Part shown: in pieces, positions 8,944 through 17,388 of the stretch
Layout: each line of letters starts with the position of its first letter
How positions within the stretch are numbered: position 1 is the stretch's first letter
From: CAINEC01 sp046303115
Lineage (GTDB): Bacteria > Bacteroidota > Bacteroidia > AKYH767-A > OLB10
Direction of reading: 5' to 3'
Assembly: GCA_046303115.1 (NCBI GenBank)
Contig: JBKCGZ010000201.1
Span: 1 to 39,809 of the forward strand
DNA: 39,809 nt
Notes under the pieces: model-generated
Databases searched by the model: none
The model's input: the letters and a program-made list of their open reading frames with translations, nothing else
Told to the model about the DNA's origin: nothing
Made by a program: the position numbers and the translations under genes

Positions 8944-10281
8944 ATTTAATGCAGCGAGGATTTTATTTTCAACCGCTTCGCTGTTCCAGTTTTGTTCAAT
9001 GTTTTCCATAGCCATTACCGATTGCATAATCGCCTCTTGCTTATTACCAATTCGTAATGCTTCACTATAGCGGATATGCGGACTATAAGTAACCATACTA
9101 TAAAGTGGAATCCATTTATCAGGATGTTTTTCATTAAACCAAGCCTCGATTTTCTTCTGCAATAAGAAAGAAGGATTACCTACTCTATCACGCATTTCAA
9201 TGAAGTTAGCTAAAGCTAATTCAGCAATTGCATCTGCATCTGGCTTTCTTAAGTTTTGGAATTCTTCAAAAATCTTATCCCAATCTTCACCATGCTTTTC
9301 CATTAATTCATTCAATACCACACAATCCTCAAATCCGCAATTCATTCCTTGTCCGTAGAAAGGAACGATAGCATGTGCTGCATCACCAAGCATTAGGACT
9401 TTATCCTGAAAGCGCCAAGGAAAACAACGAACAGTTACTAATGATGATGACGGGTTATTAAAAAAGTCTTGCTTAAGTGTTGGAACAAGTGGAATTAAAT
9501 CAGCAAAATTATCTTCGAAAAACTTTATCATTTTTTCTTCGGTGTCAATTGCTTTAAACGATTCTTTTCCATTCATCGGATAAAACAAAGTACAGGTAAA
9601 ACTCTTATCCATGTTCGGTAGAGCAATAATCATAAATGAGTTTCTTGGCCATATATGCAATGCACCAGGGTCTAAAGCAAACTCACCATCAGCAGCTGGA
9701 GGAATAGTTAACTCTTTATACCCATGTTCCAAATACGTTTGAGAATAATTAAACATATCAGTACTTAACTGAAATTGTAAACGACCTGCGGAATAAGCAC
9801 CATCAGTAGAAAATATACGATCAGGATGCACTTCAACAATTTCGCTAGTCTCTGTATTTTCAAACTTTGCTGAACATGATTTTAAATCGACATCCAAGCA
9901 ACGATGATTATAAATAATCTTTACTCCATGCTCTTCGGCAAGGTCCATCAACACGCAATTTAATCCACCACGCGAAACAGAATTGATTACTTGTCCTTCT
10001 TTACCATAAGCCTGGTAGGTCAATTCGCCTTTCACACTATGCATCATACGGCCAGCCATCGGGATAGCTACCTTTTTAATTTCGTCTACAATACCTACTC
10101 CTGCTAACCCCCTCCAGCCTCTATCACTCAAGGCAAGATTAATTGATCGTCCAGCGCTGATTCTGTTTTTTCTTAAATCAGGGCGACGTTCATAAACGGT
10201 AACATTATATCCTCTTTTTGCTAAATAGATGCTTAGCAATGATCCAACAAGACCTGAACCGATAACAGTAAAATTCTTCAT
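8941..10281 (-). CDS. kmo: Kynurenine 3-monooxygenase
   Basis: A flavoprotein hydroxylase that converts L-kynurenine to 3-hydroxykynurenine with NADPH and O2. This is part of tryptophan breakdown and of the oxidative route to NAD. The FAD-binding GSGLVGS is at residues 8-14, followed by an acidic strand end (VYERR). The second flavin motif MLGDAAHAIVPFYGQGMN is at 297-314 and is the kmo signature. The 446-residue length and the R-x2-SINLALSDRGWRGL segment near residue 40 fit the family. The next pathway enzyme, kynU, lies 241 bases upstream on the same strand, and a candidate promoter directly precedes kmo, so kmo may be transcribed on its own or with kynU. Confidence 0.94.
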   Translation of the reverse strand: MKNFTVIGSGLVGSLLSIYLAKRGYNVTVYERRPDLRKNRISAGRSINLALSDRGWRGLAGVGIVDEIKKVAIPMAGRMMHSVKGELTYQAYGKEGQVINSVSRGGLNCVLMDLAEEHGVKIIYNHRCLDVDLKSCSAKFENTETSEIVEVHPDRIFSTDGAYSAGRLQFQLSTDMFNYSQTYLEHGYKELTIPPAADGEFALDPGALHIWPRNSFMIIALPNMDKSFTCTLFYPMNGKESFKAIDTEEKMIKFFEDNFADLIPLVPTLKQDFFNNPSSSLVTVRCFPWRFQDKVLMLGDAAHAIVPFYGQGMNCGFEDCVVLNELMEKHGEDWDKIFEEFQNLRKPDADAIAELALANFIEMRDRVGNPSFLLQKKIEAWFNEKHPDKWIPLYSMVTYSPHIRYSEALRIGNKQEAIMQSVMAMENIEQNWNSEAVENKILAALN

Positions 10282-10285
10282 AATA

Positions 10286-10317
10286 CAAATATGATTTCAA
10301 GTGCCAAATTAAACAAA
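10286..10317 (-). promoter_or_regulatory. Candidate promoter directly before kmo
   Basis: On the minus strand a TTTG (10314-10317), a 20-base spacer and CATATTTG (10286-10293, one mismatch to TAnnTTTG) lie immediately before the ATG at 10281. The -7 box ends four bases before the start codon, which would give a leaderless or almost leaderless mRNA. The rest of the 241-base gap 10282-10522 holds no gene or hairpin that I can support. Confidence 0.4.
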
Positions 10318-10522
10318 ACAAGCGTAATTATTTATTTAAATTTACAGGATATGACAAAGATCAAAATGAGAAAAATTTATCTCTCTTATGATCATACCTT
10401 TTTCTCTAACAAAATAACATTATTATTGTCATGCTATTGCGTTAAAGTTGTAATTCAGAGGTCAAATTGCATTACTCGATCTATTAATAACAAATAGACA
10501 TTAAATCAAGATTTATACAATT

Positions 10523-11830
10523 TTATAACGGCGAAATCGCCTCTTTTAAAAATTGTCCAAAGCGATACACATCATTAAAACTATTGTATAACGGTACCGG
10601 AGCTACGCGAATCACACCACTTCCTCTGCCCTCTTGATCGGGCTCACGCCAATCGGCAATTACACCCTTACTAGTTAATGAATCGAATATTTTCTTTCCA
10701 TCGGTTTCAAGCTGCAATGAAAGTTGACAACCTTGTTGTTGTTCAGCGAATGGTGTGATTATTTTTACCAAATCACTTTTACCCAAACTTGTAAGTACAT
10801 CTTCAATTACAAATTTCAAATACGATGTAAGTGCATTACTTTTTTTCACCAATCGATCCATTCCTGCTTCATCAAACAATTCGAAGGAAGCACGTAAAGC
10901 AGCCATTTCAAGAATAGGTGCATTGCTCAATTGCCAACTATCCGCAGTTAGAACAGGCGTAAACTGATGTGGCATTTTAAATCGAGTGGCAGGGTCATTT
11001 CCCCACCAGCCAGCGAAACGAGGCAGATGCGGATTTTTAACATGTTTTTCATTAACATAAATTCCTCCAACAGTACCTGGTCCGCCATTTAAATATTTAT
11101 AAGAGCACCAGGCGGCAAAGTCTACATTCCATTGATGTAATTCTAACTTTAAATTTCCGGCAGCATGTGCTAAATCAAAGCCAGCATACGCTCCAACTTC
11201 GTGTGCTGCTTCTGTAATTTTTTTAAAGTCGAGTACTTGTCCGGTGAAATAATGCACACCACCAAACATTACTAACGCTAACTCATCACCGCAATCTTCA
11301 ATAGCTTGTAAAATATCTACTTCAGTAATCAGATCACTTCCTTCAGATGGTTCTAACTCTACAATTGCATCATCAGGATCAAATCCATGAAAGCGGGCTT
11401 GTGATTGTAATGCATAGCGATCAGATGGAAAAGCTCCAGCTTCACAAATAATTTTATAACGATCTTTTGAAGGACGATAAAAAGAAACCAATAACAAATG
11501 TAAATTCACCGTCAGGTGATTCATTACTGCTACTTCAATTGGCTTAGCACCAACTATGCGAGCTGCTGCATCGCGTACTAATTCATGATAGGCAAACCAA
11601 CCTGTATCCTTTTTAAAATGGCCTTCTACACCAAGCTGAGCCCAATCTGTTAATTCTTGATTGACGTATACGCTTGTGTTTTTAGGTTGTAGTCCTAGTG
11701 AGTTACCACAAAAGTAAACGGTATCACTACCATCATGCTGTGGAATATTAAAACGGTCACGTATATACGCTAAATCATCTTCAAGATCTGATTTATCAGC
11801 AAATGACTTGGAGTTTTCAAACGTAAGCAT
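10523..11830 (-). CDS. kynU: Kynureninase
   Basis: A PLP enzyme that cleaves kynurenine or 3-hydroxykynurenine to anthranilate or 3-hydroxyanthranilate plus alanine; paired here with kmo, so 3-hydroxykynurenine is the likely substrate. With the ATG at 11830 the protein is 435 residues. The PLP lysine is K245 in SYKYLNGGPG, and FCGNSLGLQPK near the N terminus, the FDLAHAAGN block and WWGNDP are kynureninase signatures. The frame can be extended upstream to a GTG at 11872, but that segment lies in the terminator hairpin of the cytochrome oxidase operon, so the ATG is chosen. No exact promoter was found between terminator and start. Confidence 0.94.
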   Translation of the reverse strand: MLTFENSKSFADKSDLEDDLAYIRDRFNIPQHDGSDTVYFCGNSLGLQPKNTSVYVNQELTDWAQLGVEGHFKKDTGWFAYHELVRDAAARIVGAKPIEVAVMNHLTVNLHLLLVSFYRPSKDRYKIICEAGAFPSDRYALQSQARFHGFDPDDAIVELEPSEGSDLITEVDILQAIEDCGDELALVMFGGVHYFTGQVLDFKKITEAAHEVGAYAGFDLAHAAGNLKLELHQWNVDFAAWCSYKYLNGGPGTVGGIYVNEKHVKNPHLPRFAGWWGNDPATRFKMPHQFTPVLTADSWQLSNAPILEMAALRASFELFDEAGMDRLVKKSNALTSYLKFVIEDVLTSLGKSDLVKIITPFAEQQQGCQLSLQLETDGKKIFDSLTSKGVIADWREPDQEGRGSGVIRVAPVPLYNSFNDVYRFGQFLKEAISPL

Positions 11831-11863
11831 TGGTGTAGTTGGTTTTGAAATTGATTTAATAAA

Positions 11864-11889
11864 AGAAGGCACTCTAAAGAGTGCCTTCT
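11864..11889 (-). terminator. Intrinsic terminator of the act-cta respiratory operon
   Basis: A perfect 11-bp stem pairs 11864-11874 with 11879-11889 around a four-base loop. In the minus-strand RNA it is followed by UUUUAUU. It starts 17 bases after the ctaD stop codon, so it ends the eight-gene respiratory transcript and separates it from kynU. Confidence 0.85.
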
Positions 11890-11906
11890 CAAACTATATT
11901 AAGTTA

Positions 11907-13748
11907 TTAATGATCGTGTGGTGTATTGCTCTCAGGAGTTTCAGAGAAAGGAACCGTTTGAGGAATGAAATCATCTGGTGCACCTGGCTTACCATAATCA
12001 TATGGCCAACGGTGAACTTCAGGAATTGCTCCTGGCCAGTTACCATGTAAGTGCTCAATAGGCGCTGTCCATTCCAATGTATTCGATTTCCAAGGATTTT
12101 GAACTGACTTCTTACCGTATTTAATACTGTAATAGAAATTAAATAAGAAGATAAGCTGTGCTAACCCACCAATAATGGCAAATACAGTCACAATATGATT
12201 AATATTAATTAACGTATCGAAAGCTTCATAAGAAGTAAACGCATAATAACGACGTGGCAATCCGGCTAAACCTAAGAAGTGCATTGGGAAGAATGTTCCA
12301 TATAATCCGATTAATGTCAACCAAAAGTGAATGTAACCTAATGGCTTATTCATCATTCGACCGTACATACGAGGAAACCAATGATAAACACCTGCGAACA
12401 TACCAAAGATTGCGGAAGAACCCATTACAATATGAAAGTGAGCTACTACGAAATAAGTATCATGTATATTGATATCTAGTGCAGAGTCGCCAAGGATAAT
12501 CCCTGTTAAACCACCAGTGATGAATGTTGAAACCAAACCAATACCGAACAACATTTGAGGAGTAAATTGAATATTCCCTCTCCATAGTGTTGTGATATAG
12601 TTAAACACTTTTACTGCAGATGGAATCGCAACTAATAATGTAGTGAATACGAATACTGATCCTAAGAAAGGATTCATACCTGTAACAAACATGTGGTGTC
12701 CCCATACGATGAATGACAGGAATGCGATAACCAACATTGAACCGATCATAGCTTTGTAACCAAAGATTGGTTTACGTGCATTTACTGAAATAACTTCAGA
12801 CGCCAATCCTAATGCAGGCAATAATACGATGTATACTTCAGGATGACCTAAAAACCAGAATAAATGCTGATATAAGATTGGTGACCCACCGGCATGATCG
12901 AGTGGAGCTCCATCGATGAAGATATCACTTAAGTAAAAACTTGTTCCGAAACTTCTATCGAATACTAATAGTAATGCTGCTGCTAATAAAACCGGAAATG
13001 ACAATACTCCAAGGATTGCTGTAATGAAGAACGCCCAAATTGTTAGTGGAAGACGCGTCATAGACATACCCTTAGTTCTTAAGTTAAGGATAGTAGATAT
13101 ATAGTTAATACCACCTAATAAAGATGATGCAATGAAGAATACCATTGAAACTAACCATAAGGTCATCCCCAAACCTGAACCAGGTATTGCCTGAGGCAAT
13201 GCACTTAATGGAGGATAAACTGTCCAACCACCAGATGCAGGACCTGACTCAACTCCTAAAGAAACAAGCATTACAACGCTTGACAATGCGAAGAACCAGA
13301 ATGAAAGGGCATTTAAAAATCCAGAGGCCATATCACGTGCTCCTACCTGCAATGGAATGAGTAAGTTCGAGAAAGTACCACTTAAACCACCTGTTAATAC
13401 AAAGAATACCATGATGGTTCCGTGAATAGTAACTAGTGCCAGATAGAAACCTGGATCTAATTTACCATCCTTTCCCCACTTACCGATCATATCTTGCAAG
13501 AAAGGAATTTTTGCATCTGGCCAAGCCAATTGCATACGGAATATAAGCGACATAAACATCGCAAGAAATGCCATAAAGATCGCGGTGTTTAAGAACTGCT
13601 TAGCAATCATTTTATGGTCGGTCGTGAAGATATACTTCGACCAGAAATTATCGTCGTGATCGTGATCATGATCGTGGTGACCGTGAGCGTGACCATGTGC
13701 ATCTGCGTGTGCACTGTGAGCAATGTGTTTATTTGGATTCACTTCCAT
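11907..13748 (-). CDS. ctaD: Cytochrome c oxidase subunit I
   Basis: The catalytic heme-copper subunit, which reduces O2 to water and pumps protons in the inner membrane. The 613-residue protein has the usual 12 or so membrane helices. GHPEVYI, with CuB ligand H302, E304 and the cross-linked Y306, marks an A1-type oxidase. The WGHHMF pair (about 351-352) gives two more CuB histidines, and HDTYFVVAHFHIVMG contains the heme ligands. The first 33 residues are unusually His-rich, with 11 His, several in HxH or HD repeats, and precede the first helix. It is the last gene of the operon, 46 bases after ctaC, and is followed by a strong terminator. Confidence 0.96.
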   Translation of the reverse strand: MEVNPNKHIAHSAHADAHGHAHGHHDHDHDHDDNFWSKYIFTTDHKMIAKQFLNTAIFMAFLAMFMSLIFRMQLAWPDAKIPFLQDMIGKWGKDGKLDPGFYLALVTIHGTIMVFFVLTGGLSGTFSNLLIPLQVGARDMASGFLNALSFWFFALSSVVMLVSLGVESGPASGGWTVYPPLSALPQAIPGSGLGMTLWLVSMVFFIASSLLGGINYISTILNLRTKGMSMTRLPLTIWAFFITAILGVLSFPVLLAAALLLVFDRSFGTSFYLSDIFIDGAPLDHAGGSPILYQHLFWFLGHPEVYIVLLPALGLASEVISVNARKPIFGYKAMIGSMLVIAFLSFIVWGHHMFVTGMNPFLGSVFVFTTLLVAIPSAVKVFNYITTLWRGNIQFTPQMLFGIGLVSTFITGGLTGIILGDSALDINIHDTYFVVAHFHIVMGSSAIFGMFAGVYHWFPRMYGRMMNKPLGYIHFWLTLIGLYGTFFPMHFLGLAGLPRRYYAFTSYEAFDTLININHIVTVFAIIGGLAQLIFLFNFYYSIKYGKKSVQNPWKSNTLEWTAPIEHLHGNWPGAIPEVHRWPYDYGKPGAPDDFIPQTVPFSETPESNTPHDH

Positions 13749-13794
13749 GAGAAAGTTATTTTTTCGTTTACTGTTTAAACAAATTTATTATTGA

Positions 13795-14832
13795 CTAGTT
13801 TGTTCCTGTTGTCATTGTTGCAGCTGATTCTGCTGTTGCTGTTGAAGCTCCATCTGTTGATTCGCTTATTACAGGGAATACCAACGGTTGTGCTTTTAAC
13901 CAATCTTGGTATTCGGTCATTTCAACAACTCTAACCGGCATTTTCATATTGTAGTGGGCTACACCGCACACCTTATTACAAAGCATCACATATTCAAACT
14001 TTGGATTCTTTGTTTCTTTTTGCATTTCTGCAGTTGTCATTGTTGGCTTGAATGAAAAACGAGTTGTCATACCTGGTACTGCATTCATTTGAACACGGAA
14101 ATGAGGTAAATAAACGGAGTGAATTACATCACGTGAATTGATGACTAATTCAATCTCTGCTCCTTTAGGCATTACCAATTCCTTTGTTATGATATCGTCA
14201 GCTGCGTACTTATCCAATGAATCGACTCCTAACGGATTCACATCTGAAATAAGACGAAAGTTTGTTCTTGCCAAGTTTTTATCTACGCCAGCATAACGCG
14301 CTGTGAAGTCAAATTGCTTCGCATAAATCTGAATTTTCAAACCTTCCATTTTATCAGACTTATTCGTAATATCATTCCACTCTTGTAAACCTGTTACAAT
14401 TAATGATGCCAACACGATGGTTGGAATTACCGTCCAGATTGCCTCCAATTTATTGTTGTCATGAAAATAGAATGATCTTCTATTTTTATTGAACTTGTAT
14501 TTGAATGCAAAGAAGAATAATAAGATTTGAGTGATTAGGAAAGTGATGAATAAAACAATCCAATTGATGTTCATTAGTTCATCAATAGCAACTCCGTGCT
14601 CTGATGCCGATACTGGCAACATTAACGGGGCATATGCATTGATAAGGTAAAACATGGTAATTAAACCTACAATTAAGAAGGTAAGCATACCGATACTGTT
14701 CCAGCGGTTTGCACTTTCCTGTTCTGCTTCTTCGTTCTCTCCCGAAAGTTTAGAAGCAATAGCCGCTACATTGGCTAAACGCACTAGAACCAAGGTTCCA
14801 AAAACGACTGCTAAGATGAGCAAGATGTTCAT
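13795..14832 (-). CDS. ctaC: Cytochrome c oxidase subunit II
   Basis: Takes electrons from cytochrome c or alternative complex III through its binuclear CuA centre and passes them to subunit I. There are three hydrophobic segments at about residues 2-19, 47-67 and 90-111, then a periplasmic cupredoxin domain. The CuA ligands are visible: H238 (VIHSVYLPHF), C285, C289, H293 and M296. The usual Glu inside the CxExC loop is Lys here (CNKVC); that residue binds copper through its backbone carbonyl, so the site can still form. The C terminus is a Thr/Ala/Ser-rich tail of about 25 residues. There is no cytochrome c domain, so the enzyme is not a caa3 fusion. It lies between actF and ctaD. Confidence 0.95.
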   Translation of the reverse strand: MNILLILAVVFGTLVLVRLANVAAIASKLSGENEEAEQESANRWNSIGMLTFLIVGLITMFYLINAYAPLMLPVSASEHGVAIDELMNINWIVLFITFLITQILLFFFAFKYKFNKNRRSFYFHDNNKLEAIWTVIPTIVLASLIVTGLQEWNDITNKSDKMEGLKIQIYAKQFDFTARYAGVDKNLARTNFRLISDVNPLGVDSLDKYAADDIITKELVMPKGAEIELVINSRDVIHSVYLPHFRVQMNAVPGMTTRFSFKPTMTTAEMQKETKNPKFEYVMLCNKVCGVAHYNMKMPVRVVEMTEYQDWLKAQPLVFPVISESTDGASTATAESAATMTTGTN

Positions 14833-14881
14833 ATCGAGTGTTAGTTGAGGGATATTGAATTAATAATTTTATTTCTAAGTA

Positions 14882-16141
14882 TTATATTGCGTGATGTAAA
14901 CTCTCTTCAAGCATAGGATGGTTTTTAGCAACCAATGGAGCTTTACTTAAATGATGTTGAACAAGGTACATGAATAACCCGACAAATCCGAGTGTAGTTC
15001 CAATTTCCATTAGTCCAACAGAACCTAACGACAATGCATGTCCGTGATGAGCACCCGCTTCAGCAGCATGGTGACCTGCGGTTAGCATTGATCCAGGGAT
15101 TACCATTACAAATGTATCGATCCAATGTCCGATAAAGATAACGATAGACATATACATCAGTAAGTATAATTTTCTTTTTGCGTCTCTTGTCATTAAGATA
15201 ACAAAAGGTGCGATGAAGTTGATAAAGAAAGATCCTAACCACCATCCACGATAGTGATCTTGACGTAACATAAAGTAAGTTACTTCTTCTGGAATATTTG
15301 AATACCAGATTAACATAAACTGACAGAACCATAAGTACGTCCAGAAAATACTGAAGGCAAACATAAACTTACCAATATCATGTAAATGGTGTTCTGTTAC
15401 TTCTTTTAAATATCCTTTTGATTTTAAGTATGTAATTGTAAATACTAATGCAGCAATTGAAGTAACGAACATTCCTGCGAACGTATACCATGCGAACAAG
15501 GTGCTATACCAGTGTGTATCGATACTCATGATAAAATCCCATGACATAGTAGATTCAGTTGCAGCAAATAATACTAAGAATTTAGCTGCTGCTGATCTAT
15601 TCTTTTGCCAGTATCCTTTACCATCACCTTCATCGCTTAACAAAGAATTTTTTCTGAATAATTTTGTGAAGTATATCCAAATTGCAAAATAAGCTACAAC
15701 ACGAATCCAGAAAAATGCTGGATTTAAAAATCCGTTTTTACCTGCGATAATAGCATCGTAGTTTTCTGATCCGGGAGTAGAAATTCCAGGAGCCATCCAA
15801 TGATATAGAGACTGGCCACCTAATAAAATAATTACAATCATAATACCTCCAGCTACTGGAAGTGCCTGGCCCATGGCTTCTATTGGACGTTTGATTACTG
15901 CACTCCATCCTACTTCAGCTACATATTGAACAGCTAAAAAGAAAGTTGCGCAAAGCGCCATGCCCATGAACATAAAATTGTTCATTAGAAGATTAGACCA
16001 TGTTTGTGTATGGTGAGTTGCAAATTGAGCAATGATTGCTATTAATCCAATAATAATCATTACACCTGCAATCATTCTGTTTTTGCGGGTAAACTCGTAT
16101 GGTTTTGTACTTGTTACCTCAATATGTTGATGGTGTCCCAT
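14882..16141 (-). CDS. actF: Alternative complex III subunit ActF
   Basis: A 419-residue integral membrane subunit of alternative complex III, the quinol:cytochrome c/oxidase oxidoreductase that replaces the bc1 complex in many Bacteroidota. About ten hydrophobic helices are seen. The protein is related to the C-terminal part of ActC/NrfD-type quinone-binding subunits. The start MGHHQHIEV is His-rich, and a luminal His-rich stretch (HHAAEAGAHHGH, about 354-365) precedes the last helix. The call rests largely on gene order (after actE and before ctaC) combined with the membrane pattern and the WIRVVAYFAIWIYFT and TMSWDFIMSIDTHWYST segments, which I recognise as ActF-like. Confidence 0.9.
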   Translation of the reverse strand: MGHHQHIEVTSTKPYEFTRKNRMIAGVMIIIGLIAIIAQFATHHTQTWSNLLMNNFMFMGMALCATFFLAVQYVAEVGWSAVIKRPIEAMGQALPVAGGIMIVIILLGGQSLYHWMAPGISTPGSENYDAIIAGKNGFLNPAFFWIRVVAYFAIWIYFTKLFRKNSLLSDEGDGKGYWQKNRSAAAKFLVLFAATESTMSWDFIMSIDTHWYSTLFAWYTFAGMFVTSIAALVFTITYLKSKGYLKEVTEHHLHDIGKFMFAFSIFWTYLWFCQFMLIWYSNIPEEVTYFMLRQDHYRGWWLGSFFINFIAPFVILMTRDAKRKLYLLMYMSIVIFIGHWIDTFVMVIPGSMLTAGHHAAEAGAHHGHALSLGSVGLMEIGTTLGFVGLFMYLVQHHLSKAPLVAKNHPMLEESLHHAI

Positions 16142-16171
16142 AATTAGTCGTTGATCGGTATTGAAATATGA

Positions 16172-16807
16172 TTAAGGTTTAACCTTTGTTGAATCAGTAG
16201 TTGTAGTAGCTGTTGAACCAACAGGCTTGTTATCGTTTTGCAGTTGACGAACGTACATTACTATTTTCCATCTATCCTCAGGATTAATCTGCGATGCATG
16301 AGCCCCCATTAAATTAATTCCGTAAGTTATAGTATGGAAAATCTTTCCATCTGTTAAATCACGCATTGCTCCTCCTCGAGATGAATTTCCTTTTGAATAC
16401 GATGGTGGAGGTGGAAACTTACCAATAGCAACAATACTTCCATCACCTTGCCCTGTTGAACCATGACAATGCGTACAATAAATTTCATACTGACGCTTTC
16501 CTTCTGCCACATTTTCTTCTGTTACCGCTAATGGATTTTTTACATCTCTACCAGCAGCTTCATAACCTTCATTTGAAGAAGGGTAATTGAAGAAAGTATA
16601 GTTACGAGGAATCGTTCCTTTTACAGGAGCCTGCATCGTTAAACTATCAGGGAAGTTCGGATTAGTAGTATACACTTCATAAGAAGGTGAACGATACATG
16701 TCAGGCATGTATTCTAATCCTGGGCTTTTCGGATCTTTACTACAAGAAGCAGCCAACATCACTACTGATGTTACTCCGACGTATAGAATTTTGGAAGTTA
16801 TCTTCAT
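16172..16807 (-). CDS. actE: Alternative complex III monoheme cytochrome c subunit ActE
   Basis: A 211-residue lipoprotein cytochrome c that accepts electrons within alternative complex III and passes them towards the oxidase. The N terminus is a lipoprotein signal ending LAASC with Cys22 as the likely lipidated residue. One heme site, CTHCH, is at 111-115, followed by GSTGQGDG, and a Met-containing NLMGAH segment near 165 could supply the axial ligand. The C terminus is Thr/Ser-rich. It lies 42 bases after actD and 30 before actF. Confidence 0.93.
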   Translation of the reverse strand: MKITSKILYVGVTSVVMLAASCSKDPKSPGLEYMPDMYRSPSYEVYTTNPNFPDSLTMQAPVKGTIPRNYTFFNYPSSNEGYEAAGRDVKNPLAVTEENVAEGKRQYEIYCTHCHGSTGQGDGSIVAIGKFPPPPSYSKGNSSRGGAMRDLTDGKIFHTITYGINLMGAHASQINPEDRWKIVMYVRQLQNDNKPVGSTATTTTDSTKVKP

Positions 16808-16849
16808 ATCCTTGGTTGCGATGGATTTTGAATTATCGCTGTTTATTTT

Positions 16850-17377
16850 TTATGATTTAAATTCAACTGCTCCTGCAGCTTTAACTAATGATTCAACTTT
16901 TGCAAGGTCTGTATCCTCTTTCACTTGGATAGCCATTACGAAATGATCGTCAGCCATTCTAGGGTGAATTACATGAGGCTCAACACCTGGAAGAATTTTA
17001 CTTCTTAATAAGAAGGTGATAACCATTCCATGTGCAGCACATAATACAGTACTTTCAAATGTTACAGGAATAAATGCAGGTAAGTTTTTGTAGAATGCGA
17101 AACTTGGTTTACCACCGATGTCCATTGGCCAATCGAAGATGTTCATATAGTACATCATCAACAATGCTAAGCTTAAACCTGTCATACCATATAAGAATGC
17201 ACAGATTGATATTCTTGTTCTTGCCAATCCTAATTCATGATCTAATCCGTGAATAGGGAATGGAGAAATTACATCTTTTACTTTTAGTCCTTGACTACGC
17301 AATGTTCCAATAGCATTTACCACTACTTCATCATCATTGAAGATGCCGTAAACGAATTTTTTTTCTGCAGCGCTCAT
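16850..17377 (-). CDS. actD: Alternative complex III subunit ActD (DUF3341)
   Basis: A 175-residue subunit with two membrane helices (about 56-76 and 99-120). It belongs to the DUF3341 family, which is always found with alternative complex III. The N-terminal part, with YGIFNDDEVVVNAIGTLRSQG and VKDVISPFPIHGLD, is the family signature. It has no redox cofactor motif and is thought to be structural. It is 11 bases downstream of actC. Confidence 0.92.
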   Translation of the reverse strand: MSAAEKKFVYGIFNDDEVVVNAIGTLRSQGLKVKDVISPFPIHGLDHELGLARTRISICAFLYGMTGLSLALLMMYYMNIFDWPMDIGGKPSFAFYKNLPAFIPVTFESTVLCAAHGMVITFLLRSKILPGVEPHVIHPRMADDHFVMAIQVKEDTDLAKVESLVKAAGAVEFKS

Positions 17378-17388
17378 ATGTGTTAGTC

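Noticed and set aside
10291..10497. A 68-residue frame in the kynU-kmo gap
   Set aside because: No family, no ribosome binding site, and its start overlaps the candidate kmo promoter on the other strand.
8941..11830. kmo and kynU as a complete tryptophan-to-NAD cluster
   Set aside because: The dioxygenase, formamidase and 3-hydroxyanthranilate dioxygenase genes are not in the window, so a full pathway cannot be claimed from here.
13772..13781. A 10-bp palindrome (TGTTTAAACA) between ctaC and ctaD
   Set aside because: Short AT-rich palindromes are expected by chance at this base composition, and the location inside an operon with no promoter-like sequence gives no support.
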